From Bacteroidota bacterium (lineage in GTDB: Bacteria > Bacteroidota > Bacteroidia > Bacteroidales > JAADJA01), in NCBI GenBank assembly GCA_020444515.1, contig JAHLKX010000003.1, positions 62,001 to 126,000 of the forward strand: a stretch of 64,000 bases of DNA. The letters are read 5' to 3'. How positions within the stretch are numbered: the stretch's first letter is position 1; each line of letters begins with the position of its first letter. The translations under genes were made by a program, and so were the position numbers. Shown here in pieces: positions 7,086-16,665 of the stretch. The notes under the pieces are model-generated. The model searched no databases and had not been told where the DNA came from. It saw nothing but the letters and a program-made list of their open reading frames with translations.

Positions 7086-10000
7086 TTATTTGACTTTGAG
7101 TAATTTCTTCGTAGACATTACCTCATCATTGACGATTAAACGACAGAAGTAAACACCAGGCTTGAGATCATTAACTGTGTTTGTACCGGCGTTCCATTGA
7201 ATGGTATAATCACCGGGCAATTGGTTGGTTTTGTCCATCCGATACACTTCAACACCCATAATATTTGAAATGCTCAATTGCGCATCTGCCTGATTCTTGA
7301 GATTATAACGAATGGTGACTTCATTGCTAAACGGATTGGGAAAAACCTCCAATGAACCTACATTAAAAGGTTTTTTAGGATTGATACCCACACCGGTATC
7401 CAGATCACCCAAAACCTTAATACAGAAGTTACCGGTATTATCAAAACCAGAAGGATCATCATAATAATAAAAATCAACCCAATTATCTCCATCGTAATAG
7501 TAACTTTCTTCAGGGTTGGCTTTTGAAGGTACAACTGTTTTTGTTTCAGGTCCACACAACAATACAGGTACCTCTGAAGTGCGGTCGTAGGGATGACCGC
7601 CCTCTGATAAATCAAGATAGACGAAGAAATCATCACCTTCAGGCAGGGTAATAATATCATCCAATAGCAGTGTATGTAAACCAGAATAAGCCATATTTCC
7701 TGATTGTGTCAGCAGTTGATTTGACAGGTCATATCCATCAAAATCATCGTAAATTTTTATTGTATAATCAACATTGTGAACAGCAGTAAAGAAACTCACT
7801 GCTTTGAGTTCACCAGTGGCATCCATCGTAAATGCGTTGAAAGCTTCGGAAATGTCGGTTTTTGTATCTCTCCAGCCATGATAATCGTGGTAAAATACAT
7901 GATTAAAATCATAGCGAATGGTATTCCTGAAAGTGATAGCACCCATTTCGGGATGCTGGCCAGCATGTTTATCATAATAAGAAATCCAGAAATAACCATC
8001 GTAGCCCCAATCTTCTCCCCAACTGTTTTTAACCAGCCATGCACCATCTCCCGGAGCTCCAGCAATTACTCTATTATCATCCCATCCAACAATAGCCACT
8101 GAATGGTTGGGATCAAGTGGTGAAGATACAGGTTGATAATGCTCAAATTGGGTGTTCATAAAGTTGCTTGAATAACACATACAGGTTGCCAAGACACCAT
8201 TCACCATGATCTGCGATTTGATCAGATCCATATTTTCAAAGTTTTCGCCCAGTACAAACCATTCCACATCCATCGGATAATAACAATGGAAAGTTGTATT
8301 ATGATAATCAGGGGGAGAATTGAAAGATTGCCCGTCAATGTCCCGCATGGCCCCATCACCTCGTGATATATAAGCTGTAGCTACGCGGTAGTCACCACCC
8401 TGATGGACTTCGAGTCCCTGCCCATTATTAAAAGGAGGTTCAAGATCTGCATTGTAGTATTCATTAAATCCATTCCACCAGTCAAGATGATATTCGGCCA
8501 GGGCAGGTTCTCCTACTTCTCCTTGATCAGTCCAAACACCATTCATTAAGAGATTTCCTTCAATAGCAGCCATGGTACCATGGGTCCAGCAGGTTCCACC
8601 TTGCTGACTTTTAACTGAGGTGACATAATTATTTCCGTTATAATCCCTTAAATCAAAGGTAGCCGGCAAGCTTTGTTCGGTCGCTGGGAAAATTACAAAA
8701 TCAATCCAGGCACAGTCCTCTCCCCCTGAAACACTATAATCTTTCTCATAGGACCATGACAGGGTATGGGTCCCTTCAGAAATATCAAATTCTGCCATGG
8801 ACCAGGAAACCTCACCTTCCCATTCATCCATTTGCTGATTATCAATGTAAAACCTTAAATAATCGTAATTTGCTTCTGAGGATACTTTGTAATAAAAACC
8901 AATAACATCATCAGAGGTAACTTCCAACTCGATATTTAATTCCGAAAATTCCTGATCACCTATGGCACCCGACTTTGCTGAAAAAGTTCCCTCATAAGGA
9001 TTTTGTGATGTTATGGTCCAGTCAGCATCTCCATTAAAATTCCAATCAAAAGCTGAAAAATCGCCGCTTTCGAAATCCTCAATGATCAAACCCACCTTAA
9101 AATTTAGATCAAATTGATATGTAAAAGGATTGCCATTCGACATACAATCAATTGTAATATTGCCTTCAACATTATGACCGATGGGTGTCGCCCCACTGAC
9201 AGTGACATTAAAAGCAGCATCTCCTGACTCACCGGGGGCCAGGGTTCCAAAATCAAGGGAAGCTGAATTAATCGTTAAATATGGATCATTGGAACTATAA
9301 ATGCCTTGCACATCCGTTACATCAAACAAGCCATTGTTTACAACTGTAACAATAACATTCAATGTTTCACCAGGATCAGCCTGACCATTATTGTTTCCGG
9401 TCGGATCCTGAATTTCTATACCACCCATATCCATTGCATAAACTGTTTGTGTAAGGGCTTTGATGCAGAAATTTCCACTATTTTGAAAACCGGAAGGATC
9501 ATTGTAATAATAAAAATCCTCCCATCCTTTGGTATCAGACCAATAATAGCTTTCATCAGGATTTGATGTGGAAGTCACGATTGTTTTAGAACCACCACCT
9601 AACAGAACCGGAACATCAGATGTACGGTCATAGGGGATGCCGCCATAAGATAGCTGCAGGGCCACATAAAAGTCTTCACCGGCAGAAAGTTCAACGGGAG
9701 TAGTTAAAGGAAGCGTATGCAATCCACTAAATTCAATTGTACCAGAAGATGAATAAAGTTCATTACTGAGTTCATTTCCATCAAAATCATCAAATAAGGT
9801 AAAGGTATAATCAACATTTTCACCGGCTGTAAAAAAACTGATGGCCGATATCGAACCATTTGCGTCAGCGATAAATTTATTGAAAGCATAATCGGCTGTT
9901 GTTAGGGTATCTCGCCATCCATGATAATCATGATAATATACTTTATCATAAGGCATGGCAACCACTTCCTGGAATGACACAGCACCCATTTCAGGATTTT

Positions 10001-10772
10001 GACAGGCATGTTTATCATAATAGGAAATCCAAAAGTATCCCCCATTTCCCCAACTTGATCCCCAACTATTTTTAACCAGCCAGGCTCCATTACCAGGAGC
10101 GCCCTGAACAACACGATCATCATCCCATCCAATAATCGAAACAGAGTGATTGGGATCCAGATTCGAAGAAACCGGTTGATAGTGCTCGTATTCACCGTTT
10201 ATAAATGAACTGTTATAGCACATGCAGGTTGCCAATACGCCCTCTTCCATTACTTTTGTTTTGATGAGGTCCATATTTTCAAAATTCTCACCCAAGGTGT
10301 ACCATTCCACGTGCATTGGATAATATTTATGATAGGATGGCTCGTAAAATGAAGGGGGAGAATTATACAATTGTCCGTCAATATCTCTTACAGCTCCATC
10401 TCCGCGAGAAATATAGGCGGTGGAAACCCTGTAGTCGCCACCCTGATGCACTTCCAGTCCCTGGCCATTATTCAGAGGTGGATCCAAATCAGCATTGAAA
10501 TAATCGTTATAACCATTCCACCAATCGAGATGATACTCTGCCAATGCGGGCTCACCGGTTTCTCCGGCAGCCGACCAGTTACCAGTCATATATAAATTAC
10601 CTTCCATGGAAGCCATGGTGCCATGCGTCCAGCAAGTGCCTCCTTGCTGGTTTTTAACCGACGTTACATAATTATTTCCATTATAATCCCGCAAATCGAA
10701 AGTTGACGGGAGTTGTGGAAAGGCCAATATGACAATTAAAAGAAATCCTGATAAAATTGATAGTTTTTTCAT
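7086..10772 (-). CDS. secreted tandem C1A (papain-type) peptidase with T9SS sorting domain
   Basis: A 1228-residue exported protein. A signal peptide (about 1-20) leads straight into LPSTFDLRDYNG with no propeptide. The order is: C1A peptidase domain 1 (Cys47 in GGTCWTHG, His209, Asn235 in VKNSWG), a lectin-like beta domain (about 280-440), an Ig-like domain (about 450-560), a jelly-roll domain opening IIEDFESGDFSAF (about 562-697), peptidase domain 2 (Cys728, His890, Asn916), a second lectin-like domain, and a T9SS type A tail (about 1145-1228, VFPNPFSNEVTIRY then KLLKVK). The protein should be secreted through the outer membrane and anchored on the cell surface, digesting proteins outside. 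Both active sites look intact, and the two halves are very alike, so the gene arose by internal duplication. Confidence 0.88.
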   Translation of the reverse strand: MKKLSILSGFLLIVILAFPQLPSTFDLRDYNGNNYVTSVKNQQGGTCWTHGTMASMEGNLYMTGNWSAAGETGEPALAEYHLDWWNGYNDYFNADLDPPLNNGQGLEVHQGGDYRVSTAYISRGDGAVRDIDGQLYNSPPSFYEPSYHKYYPMHVEWYTLGENFENMDLIKTKVMEEGVLATCMCYNSSFINGEYEHYQPVSSNLDPNHSVSIIGWDDDRVVQGAPGNGAWLVKNSWGSSWGNGGYFWISYYDKHACQNPEMGAVSFQEVVAMPYDKVYYHDYHGWRDTLTTADYAFNKFIADANGSISAISFFTAGENVDYTFTLFDDFDGNELSNELYSSSGTIEFSGLHTLPLTTPVELSAGEDFYVALQLSYGGIPYDRTSDVPVLLGGGSKTIVTSTSNPDESYYWSDTKGWEDFYYYNDPSGFQNSGNFCIKALTQTVYAMDMGGIEIQDPTGNNNGQADPGETLNVIVTVVNNGLFDVTDVQGIYSSNDPYLTINSASLDFGTLAPGESGDAAFNVTVSGATPIGHNVEGNITIDCMSNGNPFTYQFDLNFKVGLIIEDFESGDFSAFDWNFNGDADWTITSQNPYEGTFSAKSGAIGDQEFSELNIELEVTSDDVIGFYYKVSSEANYDYLRFYIDNQQMDEWEGEVSWSMAEFDISEGTHTLSWSYEKDYSVSGGEDCAWIDFVIFPATEQSLPATFDLRDYNGNNYVTSVKSQQGGTCWTHGTMAAIEGNLLMNGVWTDQGEVGEPALAEYHLDWWNGFNEYYNADLEPPFNNGQGLEVHQGGDYRVATAYISRGDGAMRDIDGQSFNSPPDYHNTTFHCYYPMDVEWFVLGENFENMDLIKSQIMVNGVLATCMCYSSNFMNTQFEHYQPVSSPLDPNHSVAIVGWDDNRVIAGAPGDGAWLVKNSWGEDWGYDGYFWISYYDKHAGQHPEMGAITFRNTIRYDFNHVFYHDYHGWRDTKTDISEAFNAFTMDATGELKAVSFFTAVHNVDYTIKIYDDFDGYDLSNQLLTQSGNMAYSGLHTLLLDDIITLPEGDDFFVYLDLSEGGHPYDRTSEVPVLLCGPETKTVVPSKANPEESYYYDGDNWVDFYYYDDPSGFDNTGNFCIKVLGDLDTGVGINPKKPFNVGSLEVFPNPFSNEVTIRYNLKNQADAQLSISNIMGVEVYRMDKTNQLPGDYTIQWNAGTNTVNDLKPGVYFCRLIVNDEVMSTKKLLKVK

Positions 10773-10821
10773 TTGAAAATTATTTTTGTATTGAACCTAA
10801 ATCGAAAACATATAGTTCAGA

Positions 10822-10829
10822 CAAATATA
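10822..10829 (-). promoter_or_regulatory. candidate -7 element of the peptidase gene
   Basis: TATATTTG on the minus strand fits TAnnTTTG. It lies 49 bases before the ATG at 10772. No clear TTTG is seen at the normal -33 distance. Confidence 0.4.
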
Positions 10830-10905
10830 TGGATCATTGTGATGCATCCGAAGCCAATAATTATTGATATCTCAATAAATTAATATCAACAAAGGATTAT
10901 TTTAC

Positions 10906-10913
10906 TAATTTTG
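10906..10913 (+). promoter_or_regulatory. candidate -7 element of the CAP-SPOR gene
   Basis: TAATTTTG matches TAnnTTTG and lies 29 bases before the ATG at 10943. The region 10773-10942 therefore holds two divergent promoters and no further gene. Confidence 0.45.
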
Positions 10914-10942
10914 AATCAAGAATAAAATAGCAGACCGATCCT

Positions 10943-11812
10943 ATGAAGTTTGGAAAATTAGTATGGTTATCTTTCTGGATGTTTCTGTTCACAGGGATGC
11001 AATCAATGGCCCAGGATAGTATTCCTGAAAAATTTTGCATTTCTGAAGATGAATATAAACTATACAACCTGATCAATGATTACAGGAAAGCCATGAACCT
11101 TTCTGAAATACCTTTATCAAAATCTCTTTCCTATGTTGCAAAGCAACATGCCATTGATCTTGTAACCAACCGACCGGACACCATGACCTGTAATTTCCAT
11201 AGTTGGTCTGATAAGGGAAACTGGGTTGCATGCTGTTTTGAAAAAGAGGTTAAAGATAAATCATGTATGATCAACAAACCCCGAGAAATAACGCAATATC
11301 CCGGTGAGGCTCATGAAGTGGTTTATTGGGAAAACAAAGAAGCTACCGCGGAGCGAGCCTTTGATCAATGGCGGGAAACCCTGGCAGCCCGATCCGTAAT
11401 GACCAATTTTAAAGAGTGGGAAAGGTACAGCTGGAATGCACTGGGTGTAGGAATTTATAAGGGATTTGCTATTGCGTGGTTTGGTGAGGAATTGGATGTA
11501 GAAAAAAACACAATGATCTGTGGTTCTAATAAAGTAATCGCCAGCAAACCCATCATAAATGTTGAGGAACCCGAAATGGTGAGTGGAACATCCGGCCGCT
11601 TTTATCTAATTCATGGTAGTTTTAGTGATTTAAAAGATGCCCAATCACAACTTAAAGTTTACAGAGCCGAAGGATTCAAAAAAGCAAAGATCGTTTCAAA
11701 AGATAATAAATACAGAATTTCTCTTTCTGATTATTCATCCATAGAATTAGCCAACAGCGCTAAAAAAGAATTACCTGAAAAATATAAAGATGCCTGGATT
11801 CTGGCTTTTTAA
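10943..11812 (+). CDS. secreted CAP (SCP/PR1) domain protein with C-terminal SPOR domain
   Basis: A 289-residue protein with a signal peptide (about 1-23, cleaved after SMAQ). A CAP/SCP-like domain follows (about 35-190): a helix with [19 protein letters not shown], then HAIDLV, HSWSD and [20 protein letters not shown], typical of the family fold. Residues about 215-289 look like a SPOR domain ([19 protein letters not shown], then [10 protein letters not shown]). SPOR domains bind peptidoglycan strands lacking stem peptides, so the protein is probably periplasmic and linked to the cell wall. The biochemical role of the bacterial CAP domain is unknown. Its stop overlaps the convergent sucD stop by 4 bases. 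Confidence 0.72.
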   Translation: MKFGKLVWLSFWMFLFTGMQSMAQDSIPEKFCISEDEYKLYNLINDYRKAMNLSEIPLSKSLSYVAKQHAIDLVTNRPDTMTCNFHSWSDKGNWVACCFEKEVKDKSCMINKPREITQYPGEAHEVVYWENKEATAERAFDQWRETLAARSVMTNFKEWERYSWNALGVGIYKGFAIAWFGEELDVEKNTMICGSNKVIASKPIINVEEPEMVSGTSGRFYLIHGSFSDLKDAQSQLKVYRAEGFKKAKIVSKDNKYRISLSDYSSIELANSAKKELPEKYKDAWILAF

Positions 11813-12690
11813 GCCATTTTGTGTCCCAAGACTTCAGCCATCGTCCGTCCAATATCGGCCGGGGATTCTACTACATGGACCCCACATTCTTTGAGAATAG
11901 CCTTTTTAGCCTGGGCTGTATCATCTTTTCCGCCAATAATTGCACCGGCGTGGCCCATTGTCCGGCCCTTAGGAGCAGTAGCACCAGCAATGAAACTTAC
12001 CACTGGCTTTGTGCCGTTCTCTTTCACGTAATATGCAGCTTCTGCTTCCATGCTTCCTCCAATTTCTCCAATCATTACGATTCCCTCAGTATCAGGGTCA
12101 TTCATCAAAAGTTCAACGGCCTCTTTGGTGGTAGTCCCAATGATTGGATCTCCGCCTATGCCAATGGCGGTTGATTGCCCGAGACCCAATTTGGTCAGTT
12201 GATCAACAGCCTCGTAGGTGAGGGTTCCGGAACGACTTACAATTCCAATAGTTCCTGGTTTATGAATAAATGCAGGCATGATACCTACTTTTGCTTCCCC
12301 CGGTGTGATTACACCCGGGCAGTTGGGTCCAACCAGCCTGCTCGGCTTATCTTTAAGATAGGCTTTTACCTTGACCATATCCTGGACAGGAATTCCTTCT
12401 GTAATGCATACGATTACGGGTATTCCCGCGTCAGCAGCCTCCATGATGGCATCTGCAGAAAATGCCGGAGGAACAAAAATCAGGGATACATTGGCACCAG
12501 CCTGATCAACAGCATCCTTGACCGTATTAAAAACCGGCTTACCCAGATGAGATTGACCACCTTTACCCGGGGTTACACCACCTATTACATTTGTTCCGTA
12601 TTCAATCATCTGTGTTGCATGGAAAGTTCCTTCTTTACCGGTAAATCCCTGAACAACAATTTTCGAATCTTTATTTACTAAAACACTCAT
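11809..12690 (-). CDS. sucD: succinyl-CoA ligase (ADP-forming) alpha subunit
   Basis: A 293-residue protein that matches SucD throughout. The CoA-binding N-terminus carries [19 protein letters not shown] (residues 14-32), and the phosphohistidine is His247 in [13 protein letters not shown]. With the beta subunit it makes succinate, CoA and ATP from succinyl-CoA in the TCA cycle. The beta gene (sucC) is not in the window, so the two subunits are encoded apart. It is transcribed divergently from mnmE, and its 3' end overlaps the CAP-SPOR gene by 4 bases. Confidence 0.95.
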   Translation of the reverse strand: MSVLVNKDSKIVVQGFTGKEGTFHATQMIEYGTNVIGGVTPGKGGQSHLGKPVFNTVKDAVDQAGANVSLIFVPPAFSADAIMEAADAGIPVIVCITEGIPVQDMVKVKAYLKDKPSRLVGPNCPGVITPGEAKVGIMPAFIHKPGTIGIVSRSGTLTYEAVDQLTKLGLGQSTAIGIGGDPIIGTTTKEAVELLMNDPDTEGIVMIGEIGGSMEAEAAYYVKENGTKPVVSFIAGATAPKGRTMGHAGAIIGGKDDTAQAKKAILKECGVHVVESPADIGRTMAEVLGHKMA

Positions 12691-12718
12691 GCTAATTAAC
12701 CTTTTCGCTTTGGAGGTG

Positions 12719-12726
12719 CAAAGATA
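12719..12726 (-). promoter_or_regulatory. candidate -7 element of sucD
   Basis: TATCTTTG on the minus strand fits TAnnTTTG and lies 28 bases before the sucD ATG at 12690. The element is 32 bases from the mnmE -7 element, giving a compact divergent promoter region. Confidence 0.45.
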
Positions 12727-12758
12727 AATGATTTTAATAAGGCTCTTTTAATTTCTTG

Positions 12759-12766
12759 TATATTTG
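12759..12766 (+). promoter_or_regulatory. candidate -7 element of mnmE
   Basis: TATATTTG fits TAnnTTTG. Transcription would begin near 12772, after the first ATG (12769), so it supports the downstream ATG at 12793 as the true start. Confidence 0.45.
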
Positions 12767-12792
12767 TTATGACCAACAAAAACATCAGGACT

Positions 12793-14211
12793 ATGAAACC
12801 GCATTCTACCCTTACCGACACGATCTGCGCGCTTGCTACACCTCCGGGAACATCTGCTATCGCCATCATCAGGATATCCGGTCCCGAAACCTTCACCATC
12901 TGCGACTCCATATTTAAATCACAAAAAACTGATTTCAGTTGTAAAAATGAATCATCTCATACCCTTCATTTTGGAGAAATCAAGGATCACGAAAATACCA
13001 TTGACGAAGTCTTGATCAGTATTTTCAAAAACCCCAAGTCGTATACAGGTGAAGATGCTGTTGAAATATCATGTCATGGCAGTCCCTATATCCAACAGCA
13101 GATTATAGAATTGCTGATCCGCAAAGGAATACGAATTGCTGATCCGGGAGAGTTTACACTCAGGGCCTTTATGAATGGTAAATTTGATCTCTCACAGGCT
13201 GAGGCTGTTGCAGATCTCATAGTTTCCCACTCCAAAGCATCACACGATCTTGCTTTAAACCAGATGCGGGGGACCTTTTCGAATCATATCAAAGACCTGC
13301 GCAACAAACTTGTCAACTTTGCTTCGCTTATCGAACTGGAATTGGATTTTAGTGAAGAGGATGTTGAATTTGCAGACCGGACAGCATTGAATAAGCTATT
13401 GGCATCACTTAAATCGGAACTTAAAAAACTTATTGATTCTTTTTCTTATGGTCAGGTCATTAAAAAAGGCATACCCGTGGCCATTGTTGGAAAACCCAAT
13501 GTTGGAAAATCGACCCTTCTGAATGCCATCCTCAATGAAGATCGTGCTATCGTCTCTGAAATACCCGGGACCACCCGAGATACCATTGAAGATGTGATCT
13601 CACTGAAAGGAGTCACCTTCAGGTTTATAGATACTGCCGGATTGCGCATTTCAGAAGATAAGATTGAAAGTATCGGTATAGAAAGAACCTATGAAAAGAT
13701 CGACCAGGCAAAAATCATTCTCTATGTATTTGATGTGAATGAAATGAAGTGCAGCGAGGTAGAGGAAACACTGGGAGAATTTAAAGAACACATCGAATCA
13801 TTGCCAAATGGGATTACGCAGGATAAAAAATTTATTCTGGTTGCGAACAAAACGGATGAACTTGTTGAGTCGCCGCATGATTTCAAGCACCTGGTTGAAA
13901 TGGATTGCATTTTTATTTCGGCTAAAAGAAAAGAAAATATCAATCTTATCCTGGATGAACTGTCGAGGTATATTGAAAGTGAATCTGTGTCGGACCATAC
14001 CATCATATCCAATGTGCGACACTACGAGGCATTGAGCAAATCACTTGAGGCTATTTACAATATAGAAAAGGGATTGTTAGAAAACATACCCTCTGATTTG
14101 GTTGCCATTGATATTCGTCAGGCGCTCCATCATCTTGGAGAGATTACGGGTGAAATTACCAATGATGAAATTTTAGGTACCATATTTTCTAAGTTTTGTA
14201 TCGGAAAGTAA
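12793..14211 (+). CDS. mnmE: tRNA uridine-5-carboxymethylaminomethyl modification GTPase
   Basis: MnmE (TrmE), 472 residues from the chosen start. The N-terminal folate-binding domain opens with DTICALATPPG; a helical domain surrounds a Ras-like G domain with GKPNVGKST (about 233-241), a DTAGLR switch, and NKTD; the C-terminus is the conserved C-x-G-K (FCIGK). With MnmG it modifies U34 of tRNAs reading split codon boxes. An upstream in-frame ATG at 12769 would add 8 residues, but it lies at or before the predicted transcription start, and AGGA stands just before the ATG at 12793. A hairpin with T-run follows the gene. Confidence 0.95.
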   Translation: MKPHSTLTDTICALATPPGTSAIAIIRISGPETFTICDSIFKSQKTDFSCKNESSHTLHFGEIKDHENTIDEVLISIFKNPKSYTGEDAVEISCHGSPYIQQQIIELLIRKGIRIADPGEFTLRAFMNGKFDLSQAEAVADLIVSHSKASHDLALNQMRGTFSNHIKDLRNKLVNFASLIELELDFSEEDVEFADRTALNKLLASLKSELKKLIDSFSYGQVIKKGIPVAIVGKPNVGKSTLLNAILNEDRAIVSEIPGTTRDTIEDVISLKGVTFRFIDTAGLRISEDKIESIGIERTYEKIDQAKIILYVFDVNEMKCSEVEETLGEFKEHIESLPNGITQDKKFILVANKTDELVESPHDFKHLVEMDCIFISAKRKENINLILDELSRYIESESVSDHTIISNVRHYEALSKSLEAIYNIEKGLLENIPSDLVAIDIRQALHHLGEITGEITNDEILGTIFSKFCIGK

Positions 14212-14245
14212 AGGATGCTATATCGTGAATTGCAGATGCAGAAAC

Positions 14246-14285
14246 CCTCTTTTGAAATGAGCGTAAGAGGCAAATAGTTTTTTTT
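14246..14285 (+). terminator. likely terminator after mnmE
   Basis: CCTCTT (14246-14251) pairs with AAGAGG (14265-14270) around a 13-base loop; a run of eight T (14278-14285) follows seven bases later. The long loop and offset T-run make it weaker than the other terminators here. Confidence 0.45.
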
Positions 14286-14308
14286 ATTAAAACCCTTTTA
14301 TAAATTTG
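14278..14308 (+). promoter_or_regulatory. candidate promoter of gmd-fcl
   Basis: TAAATTTG (14301-14308) matches TAnnTTTG exactly. TTTT at 14278-14281 lies 19 bases upstream, three of four bases of the -33 consensus. The gmd ATG is 35 bases after the -7 element. Confidence 0.5.
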
Positions 14309-14343
14309 CCGTTTTATTAAGAACAATTTTAAATAACCAATTC

Positions 14344-15459
14344 ATGTCGAAAGTAGCACTTATTACCGGTATTACAGGACAAGACGGGGCCTATTTGGCC
14401 GAATACCTGTTAAAGAAAGGATATATCGTTCATGGTCTTAAACGTAGAGCATCATTGTTCAATACAGATAGAATAGATCATTTATACCAGGATCCCCATG
14501 TCAATAATCAAAATTTTTATTTGCATTACAGTGACTTAACGGATTCAACCAACCTGATCAGAATTATCAGCGATGTCAAACCAGATGAAATCTATAACCT
14601 GGCAGCCATGTCGCATGTGCAGGTAAGTTTTGACACACCTGAGTACACTGCCAATGCTGACGGAATTGGTACCCTGAGGATGCTGGAAGCCATTCGGTTC
14701 CTGGGTTTGGCAAATCGCACCCGATTTTACCAGGCCTCCACCAGTGAGCTTTATGGTCTTGTACAGGAGGTTCCTCAAACCGAAAAAACACCATTCTATC
14801 CGAGAAGTCCGTATGCAGTTGCAAAACTATATGGTTACTGGATCACTGTAAACTACCGGGAAGCATATAATATTTTTGCCAGCAATGGCATCCTCTTTAA
14901 CCATGAATCCCCTATTCGCGGCGAGACATTCGTAACGCGGAAGATTACCATGGCTGTCTCAAAAATTGCCCTTGGACTCCAAGACAAACTATATCTTGGA
15001 AATCTATCCGCAAAACGTGACTGGGGTCATGCCAAAGATTATGTGAAAGCCATGCATTTGATTCTGCAACATGACAAGCCGGACGATTTTGTAATTGCTA
15101 CTGGTGTCACTACAGAGGTTCGGGAATTTGTCAGAATGGCGTTTGCTGAACTGGGCATAACGGTCGATTTCCAGGGAGAAGGTGTTAATGAAAAAGGCTT
15201 CGTAGTTGATTGTTCAAATCCTAAGTTTCAATTGGAGAAGGGCAAAGAAATTGTCAATGTCGATCCACGTTATTTCAGACCCACAGAAGTGGAACTTTTA
15301 ATAGGTGATCCGGCAAAAGCAAAAAATGATCTGGGATGGTCACCCAAATACGATCTTCAGGGATTGGTTAAAGATATGATGACATCCGATGTTAAATTAG
15401 TGGAGAAGGACAAATACCTGAAGGATGGCGGATACCAGATCATGAACTATTTTGAATAA
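14344..15459 (+). CDS. gmd: GDP-mannose 4,6-dehydratase
   Basis: A 371-residue extended SDR enzyme. It has the NADP site GITGQDGAY (residues 9-17), the active-site Thr/Ser-Glu in STSELYG (132-138), Tyr157 and Lys161 in SPYAVAK, and a substrate region with [10 protein letters not shown]. It turns GDP-mannose into GDP-4-keto-6-deoxymannose in the cytoplasm. The fcl gene follows 24 bases later, so the pair makes GDP-L-fucose, a likely donor for the polysaccharide locus starting 5 kb away or for glycosylation of secreted proteins. Confidence 0.96.
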   Translation: MSKVALITGITGQDGAYLAEYLLKKGYIVHGLKRRASLFNTDRIDHLYQDPHVNNQNFYLHYSDLTDSTNLIRIISDVKPDEIYNLAAMSHVQVSFDTPEYTANADGIGTLRMLEAIRFLGLANRTRFYQASTSELYGLVQEVPQTEKTPFYPRSPYAVAKLYGYWITVNYREAYNIFASNGILFNHESPIRGETFVTRKITMAVSKIALGLQDKLYLGNLSAKRDWGHAKDYVKAMHLILQHDKPDDFVIATGVTTEVREFVRMAFAELGITVDFQGEGVNEKGFVVDCSNPKFQLEKGKEIVNVDPRYFRPTEVELLIGDPAKAKNDLGWSPKYDLQGLVKDMMTSDVKLVEKDKYLKDGGYQIMNYFE

Positions 15460-15483
15460 TCCCTTAGCAATCATAGTTGAACA

Positions 15484-16572
15484 ATGGAAAAAAACAGTAA
15501 GATTTATGTCGCCGGTCACAATGGTCTGGTGGGCAGCAGTATTGTCAAAATACTAAAAGGAAAAGGATACCAAAACTTACTTTTCAGAGATCTCAATGAA
15601 CTGGACCTGACAAATCAGGAAGAAACACTTGCATTCTTTAAGCGTGAAAAACCTGATTATGTTTTCCTTGCGGCGGCAAAAGTGGGTGGCATTCATGCTA
15701 ACAATACCTATCGGGCGCAGTTCATCTATGAAAATATCATGATCCAGAATAATGTGATCCATTCAAGTTATCTTAGTGGTGTTGCAAAACTTCTTTTCCT
15801 GGGCAGTACTTGTATTTATCCAAAAATGGCCAATCAACCAATGAAGGAAAATGAATTGCTGACCAATACGCTGGAATACACCAATGAACCCTACGCCATT
15901 GCAAAAATAGCAGGGATAAAAATGTGTGAATCCTACAACTTGCAATATGGCACCAATTTCATTTCTGTTATGCCTACCAACCTCTATGGTTATAATGATA
16001 ATTTCAATCTGGAAAATTCACACGTTCTTCCTGCACTGATCCGAAAAAATCATCTTTGTAAATGTATAGAGAACAAAGACTTTCAGGCAATACGTGCTGA
16101 TCTTCAGAAATATCCTTCTTCAATTGACACAACCGCTTCAGAGACTGAAATCATTCATTACCTGGAACGTTTTGGAATTAAACAAAACGGTGATAAAGTT
16201 GAACTGCATGTATGGGGAAGCGGCACGCCTTATCGTGAATTTTTATGGGCTGAAGACATGGCGGATGCATGTGTATTCCTGATGGAAACTGCTGATTTTG
16301 AAGATATGGTAAGAGTGAGTGATATTAAAAATGGCGAAATAAGGAATACCCATTTGAACATTGGATCAGGAAAAGAAATTTCGATTAAAGACCTGGCTTT
16401 TCTGGTAAAAGAGAAAGTAGGATTTAATGGTGAAATCAAATTTGATCCGTCAAAACCAGATGGAACGCCCAGAAAACTAACAGATCCTGGTAAACTTCAT
16501 GCCCTTGGATGGAAACATAAAATTGAGCTGGATGAAGGGATCAGGATGGTTTATGAATACTATACAGGTTAA
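15484..16572 (+). CDS. fcl: GDP-L-fucose synthase
   Basis: A 362-residue SDR epimerase-reductase with GHNGLVGSS (residues 11-19), STCIYP near 108-113, and catalytic Tyr137/Lys141 in EPYAIAK. It converts GDP-4-keto-6-deoxymannose to GDP-L-fucose with NADPH. It is longer than the usual 310-320 residues because of an inserted segment of about 45 residues near 197-242 (from [11 protein letters not shown] to GDKVELH), just before the conserved [11 protein letters not shown]. The role of the insert is unknown. Two hairpins separate it from the convergent gene downstream. Confidence 0.94.
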   Translation: MEKNSKIYVAGHNGLVGSSIVKILKGKGYQNLLFRDLNELDLTNQEETLAFFKREKPDYVFLAAAKVGGIHANNTYRAQFIYENIMIQNNVIHSSYLSGVAKLLFLGSTCIYPKMANQPMKENELLTNTLEYTNEPYAIAKIAGIKMCESYNLQYGTNFISVMPTNLYGYNDNFNLENSHVLPALIRKNHLCKCIENKDFQAIRADLQKYPSSIDTTASETEIIHYLERFGIKQNGDKVELHVWGSGTPYREFLWAEDMADACVFLMETADFEDMVRVSDIKNGEIRNTHLNIGSGKEISIKDLAFLVKEKVGFNGEIKFDPSKPDGTPRKLTDPGKLHALGWKHKIELDEGIRMVYEYYTG

Positions 16573-16590
16573 AAAAATACAAATATTAAA

Positions 16591-16620
16591 AACCCGGTGA
16601 TTTTGATCACCGGGTTTTTT
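16591..16620 (+). terminator. terminator of gmd-fcl
   Basis: A perfect 10-base stem (16591-16600 with 16607-16616, core CCCGGTGA) closes a 6-base loop and ends in T residues to 16620. It starts 18 bases after the fcl stop. Confidence 0.9.
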
Positions 16621-16623
16621 CGT

Positions 16624-16657
16624 AAAAAAAAATCCCGGAAACCCGGGATTCTTTTTT
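16624..16657 (-). terminator. terminator of the beta-helix/cadherin gene
   Basis: AATCCCGG (16631-16638) pairs with CCGGGATT (16643-16650) around a 4-base loop. Read on the minus strand it is followed by a U-run (16630-16624); T residues at 16652-16657 let it work on both strands. With the preceding hairpin, each convergent gene has its own terminator. Confidence 0.88.
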
Positions 16658-16665
16658 ACTGATTT

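Noticed and set aside
12175..12681. 168-codon plus-strand open frame across sucD
   Set aside because: It is a shadow of sucD on the other strand, with no domain.
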